Shown: positions 23,091-32,608, numbered from the stretch's first letter. The stretch is 64,000 bases of DNA from GCA-2729515 sp036336695 (GCA_036336695.1 JAYZFQ010000084.1:1-64000); one strand, 5' to 3'. Notes: generated by a model not told the origin, from the letters alone. Numbers and translations: made by a program.

Positions 23091-24986
23091 ATGCCACGTC
23101 CGGAGCGCAACTATTCCGGCGTGAGTAATCCCGCTGCGTCTCGGACGCCGGTCGCCTTGTTGGCCCTGGGGGTCGTCTTCGGCGATATCGGGACGAGCCC
23201 CCTCTACGCCTTCCGGATGTGCTTCTCGCCGGAGGTCGGTCTTACCCCGGACCGGGCAGCCGTGCTGGGCGTTCTGTGCCTGGTCTTCTGGTCGCTCACC
23301 GTCGTGATCTCGCTGAAGTACCTGGCGTATCTCTTGCGGGCGGACCTGTACGGTGAGGGCGGCATCCTGGCCCTGATGACCCTGGCGAACGCATCCTCCC
23401 ACCCGACCCGCGTCCGGACTGCGGTGGTCTTCGTTCTCGGCATGTTTGGCGCCGCCCTGCTGTATGGCGATGGGATGATTACTCCGGCGATTTCCGTGCT
23501 CAGTGCCGTCGAGGGGTTGGGAGTTGCGACCACAGCGCTCCAACCCGTGGTGATCCCGATCACGATCGGCATTCTCGCCGCCCTGTTCGCGATCCAGCGC
23601 CGGGGCACACGTCACGTCGGTCGCTTGTTCGGGCCGGTGATGGTGCTGTGGTTTGCGATTCTCGTGGTTCTTGGACTGCGGTGGATCCTCGAGGCGCCGG
23701 AAGTCCTGCTCGCGGTCGATCCGCGCCATGGGGCGCGCTTGGTGGCCGACGATCCGGCCCGTGCGTTTCGGATCCTCGGGTTCGTGTTCCTCGTGGTGAC
23801 GGGCGGAGAAGCGCTGTACGCCGACCTCGGCCACTTCGGGACCCGGGCGACCCGCCAGGCCTGGTTCGCGATCGTGTTTCCAGCAGTCGGAATCAATTAT
23901 TTCGGACAGGGGGCGCTTCTTCTGGTGCACCCGGATTCCGTGAGCCACAGCTTCTTCGACCTGGCGCCTAGCTGGGCCCTCTTCCCGCTGGTCGGAGTCG
24001 CGACCTTCGCGGCTGTCATTGCATCCCAGGCCGTCATCTCGGGGGCCTTCTCCCTGACGTTCCAGTGTTTCCGTCTCGGCTTCGCACCCCGACTCGAGGT
24101 GCGGCACTACGCCGAAGACGGCGAGGGCCAGGTCTACGTCCCGTGGGTCAACTGGCTGCTCTTCGCAATGAGCGTGTTGCTCGTGCTTGCATTCGGCTCC
24201 TCGGCGGCCTTGGCGAATGCCTACGGGGTTGCCGTTTCGACGACGATGGTGATCACGACGTTGCTGGCGTGCGTCTATTTCGGCCGGCGCTGGGGCCCGG
24301 CCCCAGCGCTGTTGGCAACTGTGGGCTTCCTGGCGCTCGACCTGCCGTTCTTTTTCGCCAACATCGTGAAACTCCCCGAGGGCGGTTGGGTACCGATTGC
24401 CGTGAGCCTGGTGATTTTTGGCGTCCTCACGACGTGGAAGAAGGGCAGAAGGCTCGAACTGCAGCGGCTGGAAAGTCTGCGTTCCGGGGAGTCGCAGTGG
24501 CTCGAGTCCCTGGCAGAGGACCCCCCGGCGCGCGTTCATGGAACCGCTGTGTTCTTCGACGCGGAGACTTCGGGCATTCCCCGGACGTTGATCCGAAACC
24601 TGATCCACAACCGGGTTCTTCACGAGCGGGTCATCATCTTTTCCGTCGTGACCGATCCGGTTCCTCGCGTTCCTCCGGACGAGCGGACCGAGGTGATACT
24701 CCTTGCCCCGGGAACCATTCGAGTCAACGCGCACTACGGATACATGCAACAACCCAACGTTCCGGTGGTGTTACGGGATCTCGAGGTAGAAGGCTTTCAG
24801 TACGACGCGGACACCACGACGTTCTTCGTCGGTTCGAACGATCTCGTAGTGACCCGCGCGCCGGGAATGACGCGGTGGAGGAAGATGCTCTTCACCTTCC
24901 TTTCCCGAAACGCGCTCGATGCGACCCAGACCTACCGCACGCCGGTCGGAAGGATGATTTCCCTGGGCGTTCGAGTGAGTCTCTGA
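23091..24986 (+). CDS. kup: KUP-type potassium uptake transporter
   Basis: The 631-aa protein is a full-length K+:H+ symporter of the KUP/HAK family in the inner membrane. The family start is exact: LALGVVFGDIGTSPLYAF, followed by LYGEGGILALM and LLYGDGMITPAISVLSAVEG. About twelve membrane segments run to residue 440, then comes the soluble C-terminal domain (HGTAVFFDAETSGIP, NRVLHERVI, HYGYMQQPNVP). The start at 23091 has GGAGGGGC close upstream. It stands alone with its own leader region. No c-di-AMP riboswitch is obvious in the short leader. Confidence 0.95.
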   Translation: MPRPERNYSGVSNPAASRTPVALLALGVVFGDIGTSPLYAFRMCFSPEVGLTPDRAAVLGVLCLVFWSLTVVISLKYLAYLLRADLYGEGGILALMTLANASSHPTRVRTAVVFVLGMFGAALLYGDGMITPAISVLSAVEGLGVATTALQPVVIPITIGILAALFAIQRRGTRHVGRLFGPVMVLWFAILVVLGLRWILEAPEVLLAVDPRHGARLVADDPARAFRILGFVFLVVTGGEALYADLGHFGTRATRQAWFAIVFPAVGINYFGQGALLLVHPDSVSHSFFDLAPSWALFPLVGVATFAAVIASQAVISGAFSLTFQCFRLGFAPRLEVRHYAEDGEGQVYVPWVNWLLFAMSVLLVLAFGSSAALANAYGVAVSTTMVITTLLACVYFGRRWGPAPALLATVGFLALDLPFFFANIVKLPEGGWVPIAVSLVIFGVLTTWKKGRRLELQRLESLRSGESQWLESLAEDPPARVHGTAVFFDAETSGIPRTLIRNLIHNRVLHERVIIFSVVTDPVPRVPPDERTEVILLAPGTIRVNAHYGYMQQPNVPVVLRDLEVEGFQYDADTTTFFVGSNDLVVTRAPGMTRWRKMLFTFLSRNALDATQTYRTPVGRMISLGVRVSL

Positions 24987-25022
24987 GCGCACGGCTGCGT
25001 GGGGTCGCGGTTTCGGCTATCC

Positions 25023-25487
25023 ATGCGAGCCATGAAGCACAACCCTCGCCGTTGTGGCGCTGCCCTGGGCAGCGTGCTGGTGATCCTCGCGCTCAGCCTT
25101 GTGGTGGTGCCTGGGGCCGCGGCGCGAAAGGCGTGGGACCAGGAGACGGTGACAGGGCTGGCGGCCCAGTTGGCGGAAGCAACCAAGGCCCTGGAAAAGA
25201 CGCTCCGGCGCGAACCCCACCTGGTGCAGGCGACCCAGGGCGGTAACCGGAATGCCGTGGGCTTGTGGGAAGCGATGAACCGCCTCAAGAAAGCCACCGC
25301 CCAGTTGCAGACCCGGACCGCAGCCGGCGCCGGTTACGAGGCCACCCTGCCCATCGCGAAGAAGATCCGGACGCTCGTTCGTGACGCCAAACAGCGCGGT
25401 GCCCGGCTGCTGAAAACCGAAACGATGGACGCGAAGATCGCGCCGGTCCAGGCGCTGCTGGACCGCCTCGCCCCGTACTATTTCTGA
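25023..25487 (+). CDS. Small exported helical protein of unknown function
   Basis: The 154-aa protein has a basic N-terminus and a signal peptide (LGSVLVILALSLVVVPGAAA). The mature part is all helix with many Lys/Arg and Ala: LAAQLAEATKALEKTLRRE, LWEAMNRLKKATAQLQ and a C-terminal helix. It looks like a periplasmic helical bundle of cytochrome c'-like or DUF-type size, but there is no CxxCH motif. Two ATGs (25023 and 25032) are possible starts. It lies 36 bases after kup and converges with the DUF1214 gene. Confidence 0.65.
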   Translation: MRAMKHNPRRCGAALGSVLVILALSLVVVPGAAARKAWDQETVTGLAAQLAEATKALEKTLRREPHLVQATQGGNRNAVGLWEAMNRLKKATAQLQTRTAAGAGYEATLPIAKKIRTLVRDAKQRGARLLKTETMDAKIAPVQALLDRLAPYYF

Positions 25488-25539
25488 AGCGCCCGGTGAC
25501 GGACAGGCTCCCACCGTCCGATCCGGGATGCCGCACGAC

Positions 25540-26697
25540 CTAGCCGAGTGAATCGACGCTCACGACCTCGGTCTCGATCGGCGGCGCGGGTTCTTCGGGA
25601 AGCAGGAACCGCCAGAAGAGCATGCCCTCGCGCATTCCGGCGGTGTCGATCCAGTTCTCGACGCCCGGATCCCGGTGGGCCACGGCGATCTCGAAGCTGC
25701 CATCTGCGGCACAGCGAACCTGGCGACGGTTCAGGGAAACCTGTCGGAAGCGGTAGGGCGGTGTCTGCAGGCGGCGGTTCCACAGCACGACGTTCGCGAA
25801 GCGGCAGCGGGGGAATCGCCCCCGCATCACCAGCGCCTGGTCGGCTTCGAGTTCGTAACGCGTCTGGAGATACGCGTTGTCCTTTGCCGCGTATCCGATC
25901 GTGGTGTTGCTCTCTTCGTAGGCGGAGTTGTCGAAGCGATTGACTTCATTGGAAACCCAGGAGGGCATGATCTCGGGGGACAGCTCCGGGAAGTCGACGG
26001 TCAGGGCGCGTGCGAAGTTGATCACCCGTTGAACTCCCGCTGCGATGGCAGCATCGTCCATCGGCGGCGCCGGGCCGGGATCTTCGAGGGGCTCAATCCA
26101 CAACGGGACGTGGAACGTCGGGTCCGCTGCCACGCTTCGCTCCCATTCCCAGTAGTGCCGGGTCGTGATGCTGCCGGCACCCGGTTCGAGCCGGAGCCAG
26201 TTCCCGGAGTGACGCTCGGGGCTTGCGATGATCTCGTAGCTGCCGTCGGCGGCGATATCGAACTCCGTGTCGTTCAACGTCGCGATGACACCCTTCGACA
26301 TGTGACCGTCATCGGCCCCGGCCTCGACGCTGAAGGACGTGTAACAGGCACCGTGGACGTTGCCGCGGATGCGGTACGTGCCGGCGGGGTCTGCAATGGC
26401 GCCGTAATAGACCGCGTCGGGGTTGTCTCCGAGGAGCTTCTTCGTCGGACTCAACCAGCGGTGAAAGACCGGCCGCATGGGATCCACGTCGAAGCAGCAC
26501 TGAAAACCGTGCTGCAGGGCGTTCGCCACGAGATAGCGTCCCGCATTCCGGCCTTCGATGCTGTCCATCTCCGGATGCGTGGCAATGTACTTCGCCTCGA
26601 TCTCGATGAGCTGGGAAGCGAGGTTCTCGAAGGCAGCCGCAGCAGCGTCGTCGCGCTGCTGGGTTTCGGCCGTGTTGGTAGCGCGTTGGCTCGCCAT
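25540..26697 (-). CDS. DUF1214 domain protein
   Basis: The 385-aa protein has no signal peptide. Its C-terminal 110 residues carry the DUF1214 pattern (FRQVSLNRRQVRCAADGSF, AHRDPGVENWIDTAGMREG, FWRFLLPEE). The first half contains a beta-rich domain (DAVYYGAIADPAGTYRIRG, GVIATLNDTEFDI). DUF1214/DUF1254 proteins are widespread, often next to oxidative catabolism genes, with no agreed function. The start at 26697 follows GAGGGAGACTGCC. It is divergent from the flavin monooxygenase at 26851. A related protein begins at 62918. Confidence 0.8.
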   Translation of the reverse strand: MASQRATNTAETQQRDDAAAAAFENLASQLIEIEAKYIATHPEMDSIEGRNAGRYLVANALQHGFQCCFDVDPMRPVFHRWLSPTKKLLGDNPDAVYYGAIADPAGTYRIRGNVHGACYTSFSVEAGADDGHMSKGVIATLNDTEFDIAADGSYEIIASPERHSGNWLRLEPGAGSITTRHYWEWERSVAADPTFHVPLWIEPLEDPGPAPPMDDAAIAAGVQRVINFARALTVDFPELSPEIMPSWVSNEVNRFDNSAYEESNTTIGYAAKDNAYLQTRYELEADQALVMRGRFPRCRFANVVLWNRRLQTPPYRFRQVSLNRRQVRCAADGSFEIAVAHRDPGVENWIDTAGMREGMLFWRFLLPEEPAPPIETEVVSVDSLG

Positions 26698-26850
26698 GGC
26701 AGTCTCCCTCGCTCGAAGTATGACACAATGACCCGAACGGGCGTCGGCCCGGGAGACCTGGGCGGCGTCGTTTCGATCGAGGTCGATCCGGGCGGTGCGC
26801 GTTCCGCCGGGATCCTCGGCTCGGATCGCGTTCGAGAGCGGAGGAATCCC

Positions 26851-28305
26851 ATGGCGAGTACATCGGAACTGAGGATCGCGGTCATCGGCGCGGGACCTGC
26901 CGGGATCGTCACCGGGCGTGAACTCCTCGCCCAGGGATTCGACCGGTTCACCATCTTCGAGAAGGCCGCCGCTGTGGGGGGCACCTGGCATCTCCATTCT
27001 TATCCGGGCTTGGCATGCGACGTGAAGGCGGCGGCGTATACGTTTTCCGGGCATACGCGGCCCGATTGGACGCACTCCTTCGCTGAACGCCACGAGATCG
27101 AGGTGTACCTCCAGCGCTGCGCGTCGGAGTTCGGGCTCGACCCCCACGTTCGTCTCGATACCTGCATCGTTTCTGCTCGGTACCAGCCGGGCGGCACCTG
27201 GGAGCTCTTCAGTGCTGCCGGGGAACGGTTCGAATTCGACGTGGTGATCAATGCCATGGGCAACCAGCACACGCCCCTCTATCCGGACCTGACGGGCATG
27301 GATTCTTTCGAAGGCGATTCCTGGCACTCGACACAGTGGAACCACGAGGTTTCCCTCGAGGGGAAGCGCGTAGCGGTTGTCGGGTCTGCGGCGGCTGCCG
27401 TTCAGATCGTTCCCGAGGTGGCCAAGGTGGCGGGGCATCTCTATGTGCTCCAGCGAACACCGAACTGGATCTTGCCGCGTGGGCGCAAGCCCTATGCAGC
27501 CTCGACCCGGGCCATGTTGCGTCTGGGCTTCCTGCAGACCCTGCACCGCGGTCTGCACCGCAAGATCATGCACCTCGCTGCCGGAGCGTTCCTGCTGGGC
27601 CACAAGACCCAGGCGCGCGTCGAGTCCATGGGGCGCAGACACCTCGAGAAGTCGATCCGGGATCCCGAGCTCCGGGAACTGGTGCGGCCGAAGTCCCGTT
27701 TCGGCTGCAAGCGCCCCTTGATGTCCGACTGGTTCTACCCCGCGCTCGAGCGCGAAAACGTCACGCTCGTTCCTGCAGCGGCGAAGACCGTGAACGAAAC
27801 GGGTCTCGTGACCGATGCGGGCGAAGAACTCGCCGTGGACGTGATCGTCTACTGCACCGGGTACAAAGTCATGGATTTCGACCGGATCGATGTTGTCGGC
27901 AGGAACGGAGCATCCCTGGGAAAGCGACTCGCAGAAGCACCGGAGGCCTACAAGGGCTTCGCGGTTCCCGGCTTCCCCAACCATTTCTTCGCCCTGGGGC
28001 CGAACTCGCTGGTCCCGACGGCTTCGTTCTTCGATTCAGCGGAAGTGAACGTCGCCTGTATCGTCCGCTTGCTGCGGGAAAAGCAGGAGGCGGGGATTCG
28101 CGCCATGGAGGTGCGGGAGAGCGCACTCCAGGCCTACAACGCTTGGATCCAGGGCGAGCGAGAGGCTTTTTCCTGGGGTGTCGATGCATGCAGCAGCTAT
28201 TACCGCACGCCTGCGGGTCACACGCCCTTTCTCTTCCCCGGCGAAATCACCGTGTACAAGCGGCAACGCGACGCATCTGGACTCCACGACTTCGAAGCCG
28301 TGTGA
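26851..28305 (+). CDS. Flavin-containing / Baeyer-Villiger-type monooxygenase
   Basis: The 484-aa protein has the FAD motif GAGPAG near residue 13, the VGGTW motif, the fingerprint FEGDSWHSTQW (type FxGxxxHxxxW) near residue 152 and the NADPH motif VGSAAAA near 176. FMO and BVMO enzymes insert oxygen into ketones or oxidise N/S atoms with NADPH and O2 in the cytoplasm. The start at 26851 follows GGAGGAATCCC. The MarR gene downstream is convergent. A second, longer BVMO lies at 55133. Confidence 0.9.
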   Translation: MASTSELRIAVIGAGPAGIVTGRELLAQGFDRFTIFEKAAAVGGTWHLHSYPGLACDVKAAAYTFSGHTRPDWTHSFAERHEIEVYLQRCASEFGLDPHVRLDTCIVSARYQPGGTWELFSAAGERFEFDVVINAMGNQHTPLYPDLTGMDSFEGDSWHSTQWNHEVSLEGKRVAVVGSAAAAVQIVPEVAKVAGHLYVLQRTPNWILPRGRKPYAASTRAMLRLGFLQTLHRGLHRKIMHLAAGAFLLGHKTQARVESMGRRHLEKSIRDPELRELVRPKSRFGCKRPLMSDWFYPALERENVTLVPAAAKTVNETGLVTDAGEELAVDVIVYCTGYKVMDFDRIDVVGRNGASLGKRLAEAPEAYKGFAVPGFPNHFFALGPNSLVPTASFFDSAEVNVACIVRLLREKQEAGIRAMEVRESALQAYNAWIQGEREAFSWGVDACSSYYRTPAGHTPFLFPGEITVYKRQRDASGLHDFEAV

Positions 28306-28335
28306 TTTCGCGTCGGGGCGGGTCGCTGCCAGCTT

Positions 28336-28363
28336 GCGGGAGGCTTGCCCGGGGCCTTCCCGC
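28336..28363. terminator. Hairpin between convergent monooxygenase and MarR genes
   Basis: GCGGGAGGC (28336-28344) pairs with GCCTTCCCGC (28354-28363) with one bulged T, loop of nine bases. It sits between two convergent stop codons (28305 and 28374) where a bidirectional terminator is expected. No T run follows on either strand, so Rho or an attenuated structure may be involved. Confidence 0.4.
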
Positions 28364-28373
28364 GCCCCCTGGG

Positions 28374-28940
28374 TCAGCGCGGAGCTGGGGCGCTGTACTT
28401 CGGCGTTGCAGCTGGTGCGACTCGCGGCTCCGGTGCCTTCCCCTGAGGGGCATCGCTCTGCTGGGCCAGCACGTGGGTCATGTGCCGCGCGAGACCGGCG
28501 ACTTCGGTCATGTGCGCGGGGCTCGCCAGGCCACCGAAGCGTTCCGCAAGTGCGGTTTCGGCACGCGCCACGGCGAGGCGGCCGCTGTCGGTCGTTTCCA
28601 GCGCGATCCCACGACGATCCGAGGGCACCCGCGCCCTCGCCAGCAGCCCCAGGTGCTCCAGTCCGTTGACCAGTGAGGTCAGGGTGGGACGGCTGACTCC
28701 GAGGCGTGCCGCCATCGTGCTGGCGCGGCTCGGCCCTGTGGTGAGCTCCGACAGCAGCCGGTACTGAGGCAGGCTAATCCCCGTAGATTGGCAAGCCTGC
28801 TCGGCGAGCCGCGCCAGCTTGGCGAGCAGGCGCAGACCGAGCCGCATGTCGTCGGTGATCTCCGGAGTGGCCGGGGATCGATCGTCATCGTGCATGATGC
28901 CGTTCCTCCGGTTGGGTTGGATCGCCAGGTTGGTTGCCAT
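28374..28940 (-). CDS. MarR family transcriptional regulator
   Basis: The 188-aa protein has the MarR winged helix: helix LRLLAKLARLAEQA, LPQYRLLSELTTGP, the recognition helix in ARLGVSRPTLTSLVNGLEHLG and the wing ARVPSDRRGIALETT. Long N- and C-terminal tails are Pro/Ala-rich. MarR proteins respond to phenolic or lipid-like ligands and repress neighbouring efflux or catabolic genes. The ATG at 28940 has GGAGGT eight bases upstream; the frame is open to 29012. Likely targets are its own promoter and perhaps the convergent monooxygenase, but I find no clear palindrome. Confidence 0.88.
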   Translation of the reverse strand: MATNLAIQPNRRNGIMHDDDRSPATPEITDDMRLGLRLLAKLARLAEQACQSTGISLPQYRLLSELTTGPSRASTMAARLGVSRPTLTSLVNGLEHLGLLARARVPSDRRGIALETTDSGRLAVARAETALAERFGGLASPAHMTEVAGLARHMTHVLAQQSDAPQGKAPEPRVAPAATPKYSAPAPR

Positions 28941-29205
28941 TGTGTCTACCTCCGTTCGCGCGACGTGCCTGGTAAACAGGGACCGCCGCTCCGATGAAAT
29001 ATTTAGACGCAATAACCGCGCCGCTGGGAAGCGCTCTGGTGCGGTTGCAAGGCTGTCACGGAGGAGATGCTGTCGCCGTTTAGCCGATTCCGGCCAACGA
29101 TTCCGGCGAAAAGGAATAAGTCACTAATATTGTAGCGTTTTCAACCCGCTTTAGACCAAGCCCCCGGTACCCTGAGCGGGACACGTTGTCCGGGAACCTC
29201 GATTG

Positions 29206-29514
29206 CTACCGAGGGTCCCAGAACCGGCGCTGCCACTCGAGATAGCGGGCTTCGGTCTTTCGCAGACGGTCGCGCCAGCGCGCCGGATCCAGCGGGTGCT
29301 GCGCCCGGCGGAGCGGCGCGAGGCTGCGCCGCAGCCTGTCGGGGGTGCGCGAGGCTTCGAGGTCGGCGAAGTCGAGGTGCTGGATCGCGCGCACCGGTTC
29401 GAGGAAGGCGCCCAGGACGGGGATTCCCGCTCCAGCGGTGCGGCCCTGGGGGTCCGCCGCGACGAGTCCAACGCAGGCGACCGACACCAACAGCAAGATT
29501 CCGGTCCGCTCCAC
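29206..29514 (-). CDS. Small exported protein
   Basis: The GTG at 29514 has AGGAGAGG seven bases upstream. The 102-aa product begins with a signal-like stretch (GILLLVSVACVGLVAADPQG). The remainder is Arg-rich and helical (RLRRSLAPLRRAQHPLDPARW, DRLRKTEARYLEWQRRFWD). I do not recognise it. It lies 87 bases downstream of the DUF4136 lipoprotein gene on the same strand and may share its transcript. The basic tail might bind envelope or nucleic-acid polyanions, but that is only a guess. Confidence 0.5.
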   Translation of the reverse strand: MERTGILLLVSVACVGLVAADPQGRTAGAGIPVLGAFLEPVRAIQHLDFADLEASRTPDRLRRSLAPLRRAQHPLDPARWRDRLRKTEARYLEWQRRFWDPR

Positions 29515-29601
29515 GCCGCGCCTCTCCTCGAGAGACCATCGGCCACCCCGCCCCGGATCTTGTGCTTGCCCCCGCCGGGGCGTGTCTGGCTGGTTTCTGC
29601 C

Positions 29602-30195
29602 TCAACCCCTCGGCCGCGTCGGGAAGTTCGCCAGGATCTTGCGAACGGCTTCGGAAATCAGTTCCTGGGGATCGTCGCGCCGGGAGAGTCGGGCGGAGGC
29701 CCAGCCGACCCAGACGGCCTGCTCGGTTTGCCGGTCGTAGAACTCCAGGGTCAGGGTTCCCTGGGTGTATTGCTGGACGCTCACCGTCGAGCCGCCGTAC
29801 CAGCTGCCGTACCCGTAGCGCGCCGGGTAGGGATAGACGGCGCCGATCGCCGGTGACTCGTGGACGCGGACCTTGTCCTCGGCGCCCACGCTGTAGGCCA
29901 CCACGAGGTCCGCCTTGGCGGGCGCGTCGACGAGCCGGTAGCCGCGCGTTTCCAGTACCCGATTGACGGCGCCCCGGATGCGCTGGTCGTCGAGAGCGCT
30001 CACGACGCCGGGCTTTCCCGAGCCCTCCTTGGCTCGGGCGAGGGGGCCCGGACCGATCCATGCGAAGGTCTGGAAGGCACTGAAATCCGCCTTGGGGTCC
30101 CGGTCGGTCCGGATCTGCATGGGGGTCGCACACGCCAGGAGTGCGAGGGTCGTGAAGAGGAGGACGAGCGGGCGACGCTGCTGGGAAAACGGACT
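29602..30195 (-). CDS. DUF4136 lipoprotein
   Basis: The 197-aa product starts at a GTG (30195) with AGAGGAG nine bases upstream and has a lipoprotein signal ending LALLACA. The DUF4136 pattern follows: TDRDPKADFSAFQTFAWIG, then DDQRIRGAVNRVLETRGY, ADLVVAYSVG and a YDRQTEQAVWVGWAS strand before a last helix (ELISEAVRKILANFP). Family members are outer-membrane-associated lipoproteins of unknown function. The GS/Tyr-rich loop (YPARYGYGSWYGG) is usual for the family. Confidence 0.85.
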   Translation of the reverse strand, partial: SPFSQQRRPLVLLFTTLALLACATPMQIRTDRDPKADFSAFQTFAWIGPGPLARAKEGSGKPGVVSALDDQRIRGAVNRVLETRGYRLVDAPAKADLVVAYSVGAEDKVRVHESPAIGAVYPYPARYGYGSWYGGSTVSVQQYTQGTLTLEFYDRQTEQAVWVGWASARLSRRDDPQELISEAVRKILANFPTRPRG

Positions 30196-30555
30196 CACGC
30201 GAGAATCTCCTCTTCTGCCGGTCGGTCTTCCGGAGTTGGGGTGGCACGGCTCCGGTGTTCCGCACGCGGATGGGAAGCGCACCATGGTCCAGATCTCCCG
30301 CGAGTTCAAGAACGGAACATGGGGTGCGGCCGGAGGGGCCGCGGTGGCTCGTCGTTGCCGGGTGGTGTTCGGAGGGGCCTCGACGACTCGCCAGCGCCGG
30401 GTTGCGGCCGCTATGCTGTCCGCCGCAGGAGACATCCGCCGAGACGGTTCGCCGCACCGGTCGCAGGGCCGCGTGTTGGGCGACTTCCGGTCGGCAGTAC
30501 GGGTGCGGAAGACCCGGGCACCCGCCGTTTTTCACCCCAGCATGGAGACGTTCGT
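30196..30555. other. Divergent intergenic region without visible gene
   Basis: 360 bases between the DUF4136 gene (minus) and the DUF3050 gene (plus). All open frames here look like shadows: very Arg/Pro-rich, no ribosome site, no motif. It presumably holds both promoters. I see no repeat or hairpin of note. Confidence 0.5.
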
Positions 30556-31320
30556 GTGCGCGCTGTGATCGAAGCCTCCAGCGACCTGTTCGAGGCCCGG
30601 AAGCGGCTCCAGGATCATGCGCTGTACGGTGCGGTTCGCACCATCGGCGACCTGCGCCGCTTTACGGAGTTCCACGTCTTCGCGGTCTGGGACTTCATGA
30701 CGTTGCTCAAGAGCCTGCAGCGCGAGCTCACGTCGGTTTCGCTGCCGTGGAGTCCGCCCCGCGACCCCGAAGCGGCGCGCTTGGTGAACGAGCTCGTGCT
30801 CGCCGAGGAGAGCGATGCAATCGGAGCGGGCGCGAACCTCCGGCACCTTTCTCACTTCGCGTGGTACCTGGAGGCGATGACCGAGATCGGTGCCGACCGA
30901 ACGGCGATCGATACCTGGGTCGATTCCAGTCGCCGAAGTGACTCGCTGCGTGCTGCCCTCGGAACGACGGAGCTGGTGCCTGCCGTGGGCGCCTTCCTGT
31001 CCGCTACTGCCGATACGCTCGACGAACCGTTGCCTGTGCGCGCGGCGACGTTTCACCAGGCCCGCGAGTCGATCATTCCCGAGATGTTTCTGCCGATCGC
31101 AGACCAACTGGCGGCGCGGGGCTTCGAATGCGCGACGCTTCTCGCCTACTTGCGCCGGCACGTCGATGTCGATTCCCAGGAACACGCCGTGGCCTCGGAG
31201 CAGATGGTGGCACGGCTGCTGGAAGGGTCTCCGGAGCTGGCGTCGAGGGCGGACGCCGTCTCGGTGCACGCGCTCTCCGCACGCGCTGCCTTGTGGGATG
31301 CAATCCTCGAAGCGCTCTGA
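30556..31320 (+). CDS. DUF3050 family protein (haem-oxygenase-like helical fold)
   Basis: The 254-aa protein has the DUF3050 signature in order: HALYGAVRTIGDLRRFTEFH, VFAVWDFMTLLKSLQREL, PWSPPRDPEAARLVNELV, LAEESDAIG, then SHFAWYLEAMTEIGAD and a late RESIIPEMFLPI segment. The conserved His, Glu-Glu-x-Asp and Ser-His positions lie on helices as metal ligands do in haem-oxygenase-like diiron enzymes; that comparison is inference. The GTG at 30556 follows GGAGA. Its last 23 bases overlap the start of the TTC38-like gene, so the two are coupled. Confidence 0.8.
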   Translation: MRAVIEASSDLFEARKRLQDHALYGAVRTIGDLRRFTEFHVFAVWDFMTLLKSLQRELTSVSLPWSPPRDPEAARLVNELVLAEESDAIGAGANLRHLSHFAWYLEAMTEIGADRTAIDTWVDSSRRSDSLRAALGTTELVPAVGAFLSATADTLDEPLPVRAATFHQARESIIPEMFLPIADQLAARGFECATLLAYLRRHVDVDSQEHAVASEQMVARLLEGSPELASRADAVSVHALSARAALWDAILEAL

Positions 31321-32608
31321 TTCGCGCGGGCTTGCCGTCAGCGACGCGGACGCCGGCGCTTTGGCTGCCCTCGACCGGTTCGGCGCGGACCTCGTCTCCG
31401 TCCGTTCCGGAATGGAGGCGGTGCTCGATGCCGCGGAGGAGTACCCGCGCTGTCCGCTGCTCCAAGTCTACGCGGCGACCCTTCACCTTTACGCCCAGGA
31501 CGCCGCCGGCCAGCGTTCCGCCCGAGCGCTGCTCGACCGGGCCGCGGCGCTGAGCGGCGCGATGAACCCACGGGAGCGCCTTTCCCTCGCCGCGGCCGAG
31601 GCGTGGTGGTCCGGCGACTTCGAAGCGGCGGCAGAACGGCTCGAGGCGCTTACCGCTCAGTGGCCCGGAGACCTCGTGGCGTTGAAGGCCTGCGAGTTTC
31701 TCTACTACGTCATGGGCCAACACTGGAGCGGTGCGCGCTTTCTCGCCCACGTAGAGCGGGTCGCCGAAGCCAACGCGGACTCCGGCCCGTTCTTCGGCAT
31801 CTGGGGCTTCGCCGCCGAACTCTGCGGCCAGCGTGCCCGGGCGTTCGAGTTGGCGAACCGGGCGCTCGCCCTCTCACCCGACGACGCCTGGACCCACCAC
31901 ACCCTCGCCCACGCGTACCTGATGGAAGGCCGCGCGGCCGAGGGGCGCGGGGCCTTGCAACCCTGCCTCGAAGGCTGGGGCGGGGCCGCCCCGTCGATCC
32001 GAGGCCACAATACGTGGCACCTCGCGCTCTTCAGCGTCGTGCTGGCGGACCCGGAGCCCGCTGCCGTCCTCTATCGCGACCGCCTGGCGGTGGGCGAGTC
32101 TGCCGGGGTGGGGGAATTGATCGACGCGATTTCGCTGCTCTGGTGGCTCGAGCACGCGGGCGCGCCCCAGGACGAGGCGTGGTCGCGCCTCCTTCCCCCC
32201 CTGTTGCCCCACGTGCGCGACCTGGCCTTCCCCTTTGCCGCGGCCCACTTCGCGATGGCGCTCTCCCGGGCGGGGGAGCGGGAGGCACTGGCCGTGCTTC
32301 AGGCCGACGTCCGCGAGCAGGCGTCCCGGCACGCCGGTGAGCGCCGGCGCGCCTGGGAGGTTGGCGTCCCCCTCGTCGACGCCTGCGCTGCGTTCGGCAC
32401 GGGCAACGCGCCGGCGGGTTGCGAAGCCCTGTCTCCGGTGATCGAGGAGGTCGGGCGGGTCGGCGGTAGCGACGCCCAGGATGCCGTGTTTCGCTACGCG
32501 CTCGTCCGGGGGCTCGCCGAGGCGGGTCGGGGCCGGGAAGCGCGCGCCCAGGCCGAGGCGCTGTGCGCGGGGCGTCCCGTGCTCCCCTTCGAAGAGCGCT
32601 GGCTTTAG
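31298..32608 (+). CDS. Tetratricopeptide repeat protein 38-like
   Basis: The 436-aa protein matches the TTC38 family, TPR proteins found in animals and bacteria with no known function. The best block is DDAWTHHTLAHAYLMEGR followed by GHNTWHLALFSV; the paired HH / HxxxH positions are characteristic. TPR-like helices cover the length (residues 60-430). The start overlaps the DUF3050 gene at 31298; no strong ribosome site is seen, which agrees with translational coupling. Confidence 0.82.
   Translation: MQSSKRSDSRGLAVSDADAGALAALDRFGADLVSVRSGMEAVLDAAEEYPRCPLLQVYAATLHLYAQDAAGQRSARALLDRAAALSGAMNPRERLSLAAAEAWWSGDFEAAAERLEALTAQWPGDLVALKACEFLYYVMGQHWSGARFLAHVERVAEANADSGPFFGIWGFAAELCGQRARAFELANRALALSPDDAWTHHTLAHAYLMEGRAAEGRGALQPCLEGWGGAAPSIRGHNTWHLALFSVVLADPEPAAVLYRDRLAVGESAGVGELIDAISLLWWLEHAGAPQDEAWSRLLPPLLPHVRDLAFPFAAAHFAMALSRAGEREALAVLQADVREQASRHAGERRRAWEVGVPLVDACAAFGTGNAPAGCEALSPVIEEVGRVGGSDAQDAVFRYALVRGLAEAGRGREARAQAEALCAGRPVLPFEERWL

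Noticed and set aside
28941..29205. MarR operator around AAATATTT near 28998
   Set aside because: The palindrome is only eight bases of simple AT sequence and no second site is visible, so it is not distinguishable from chance.
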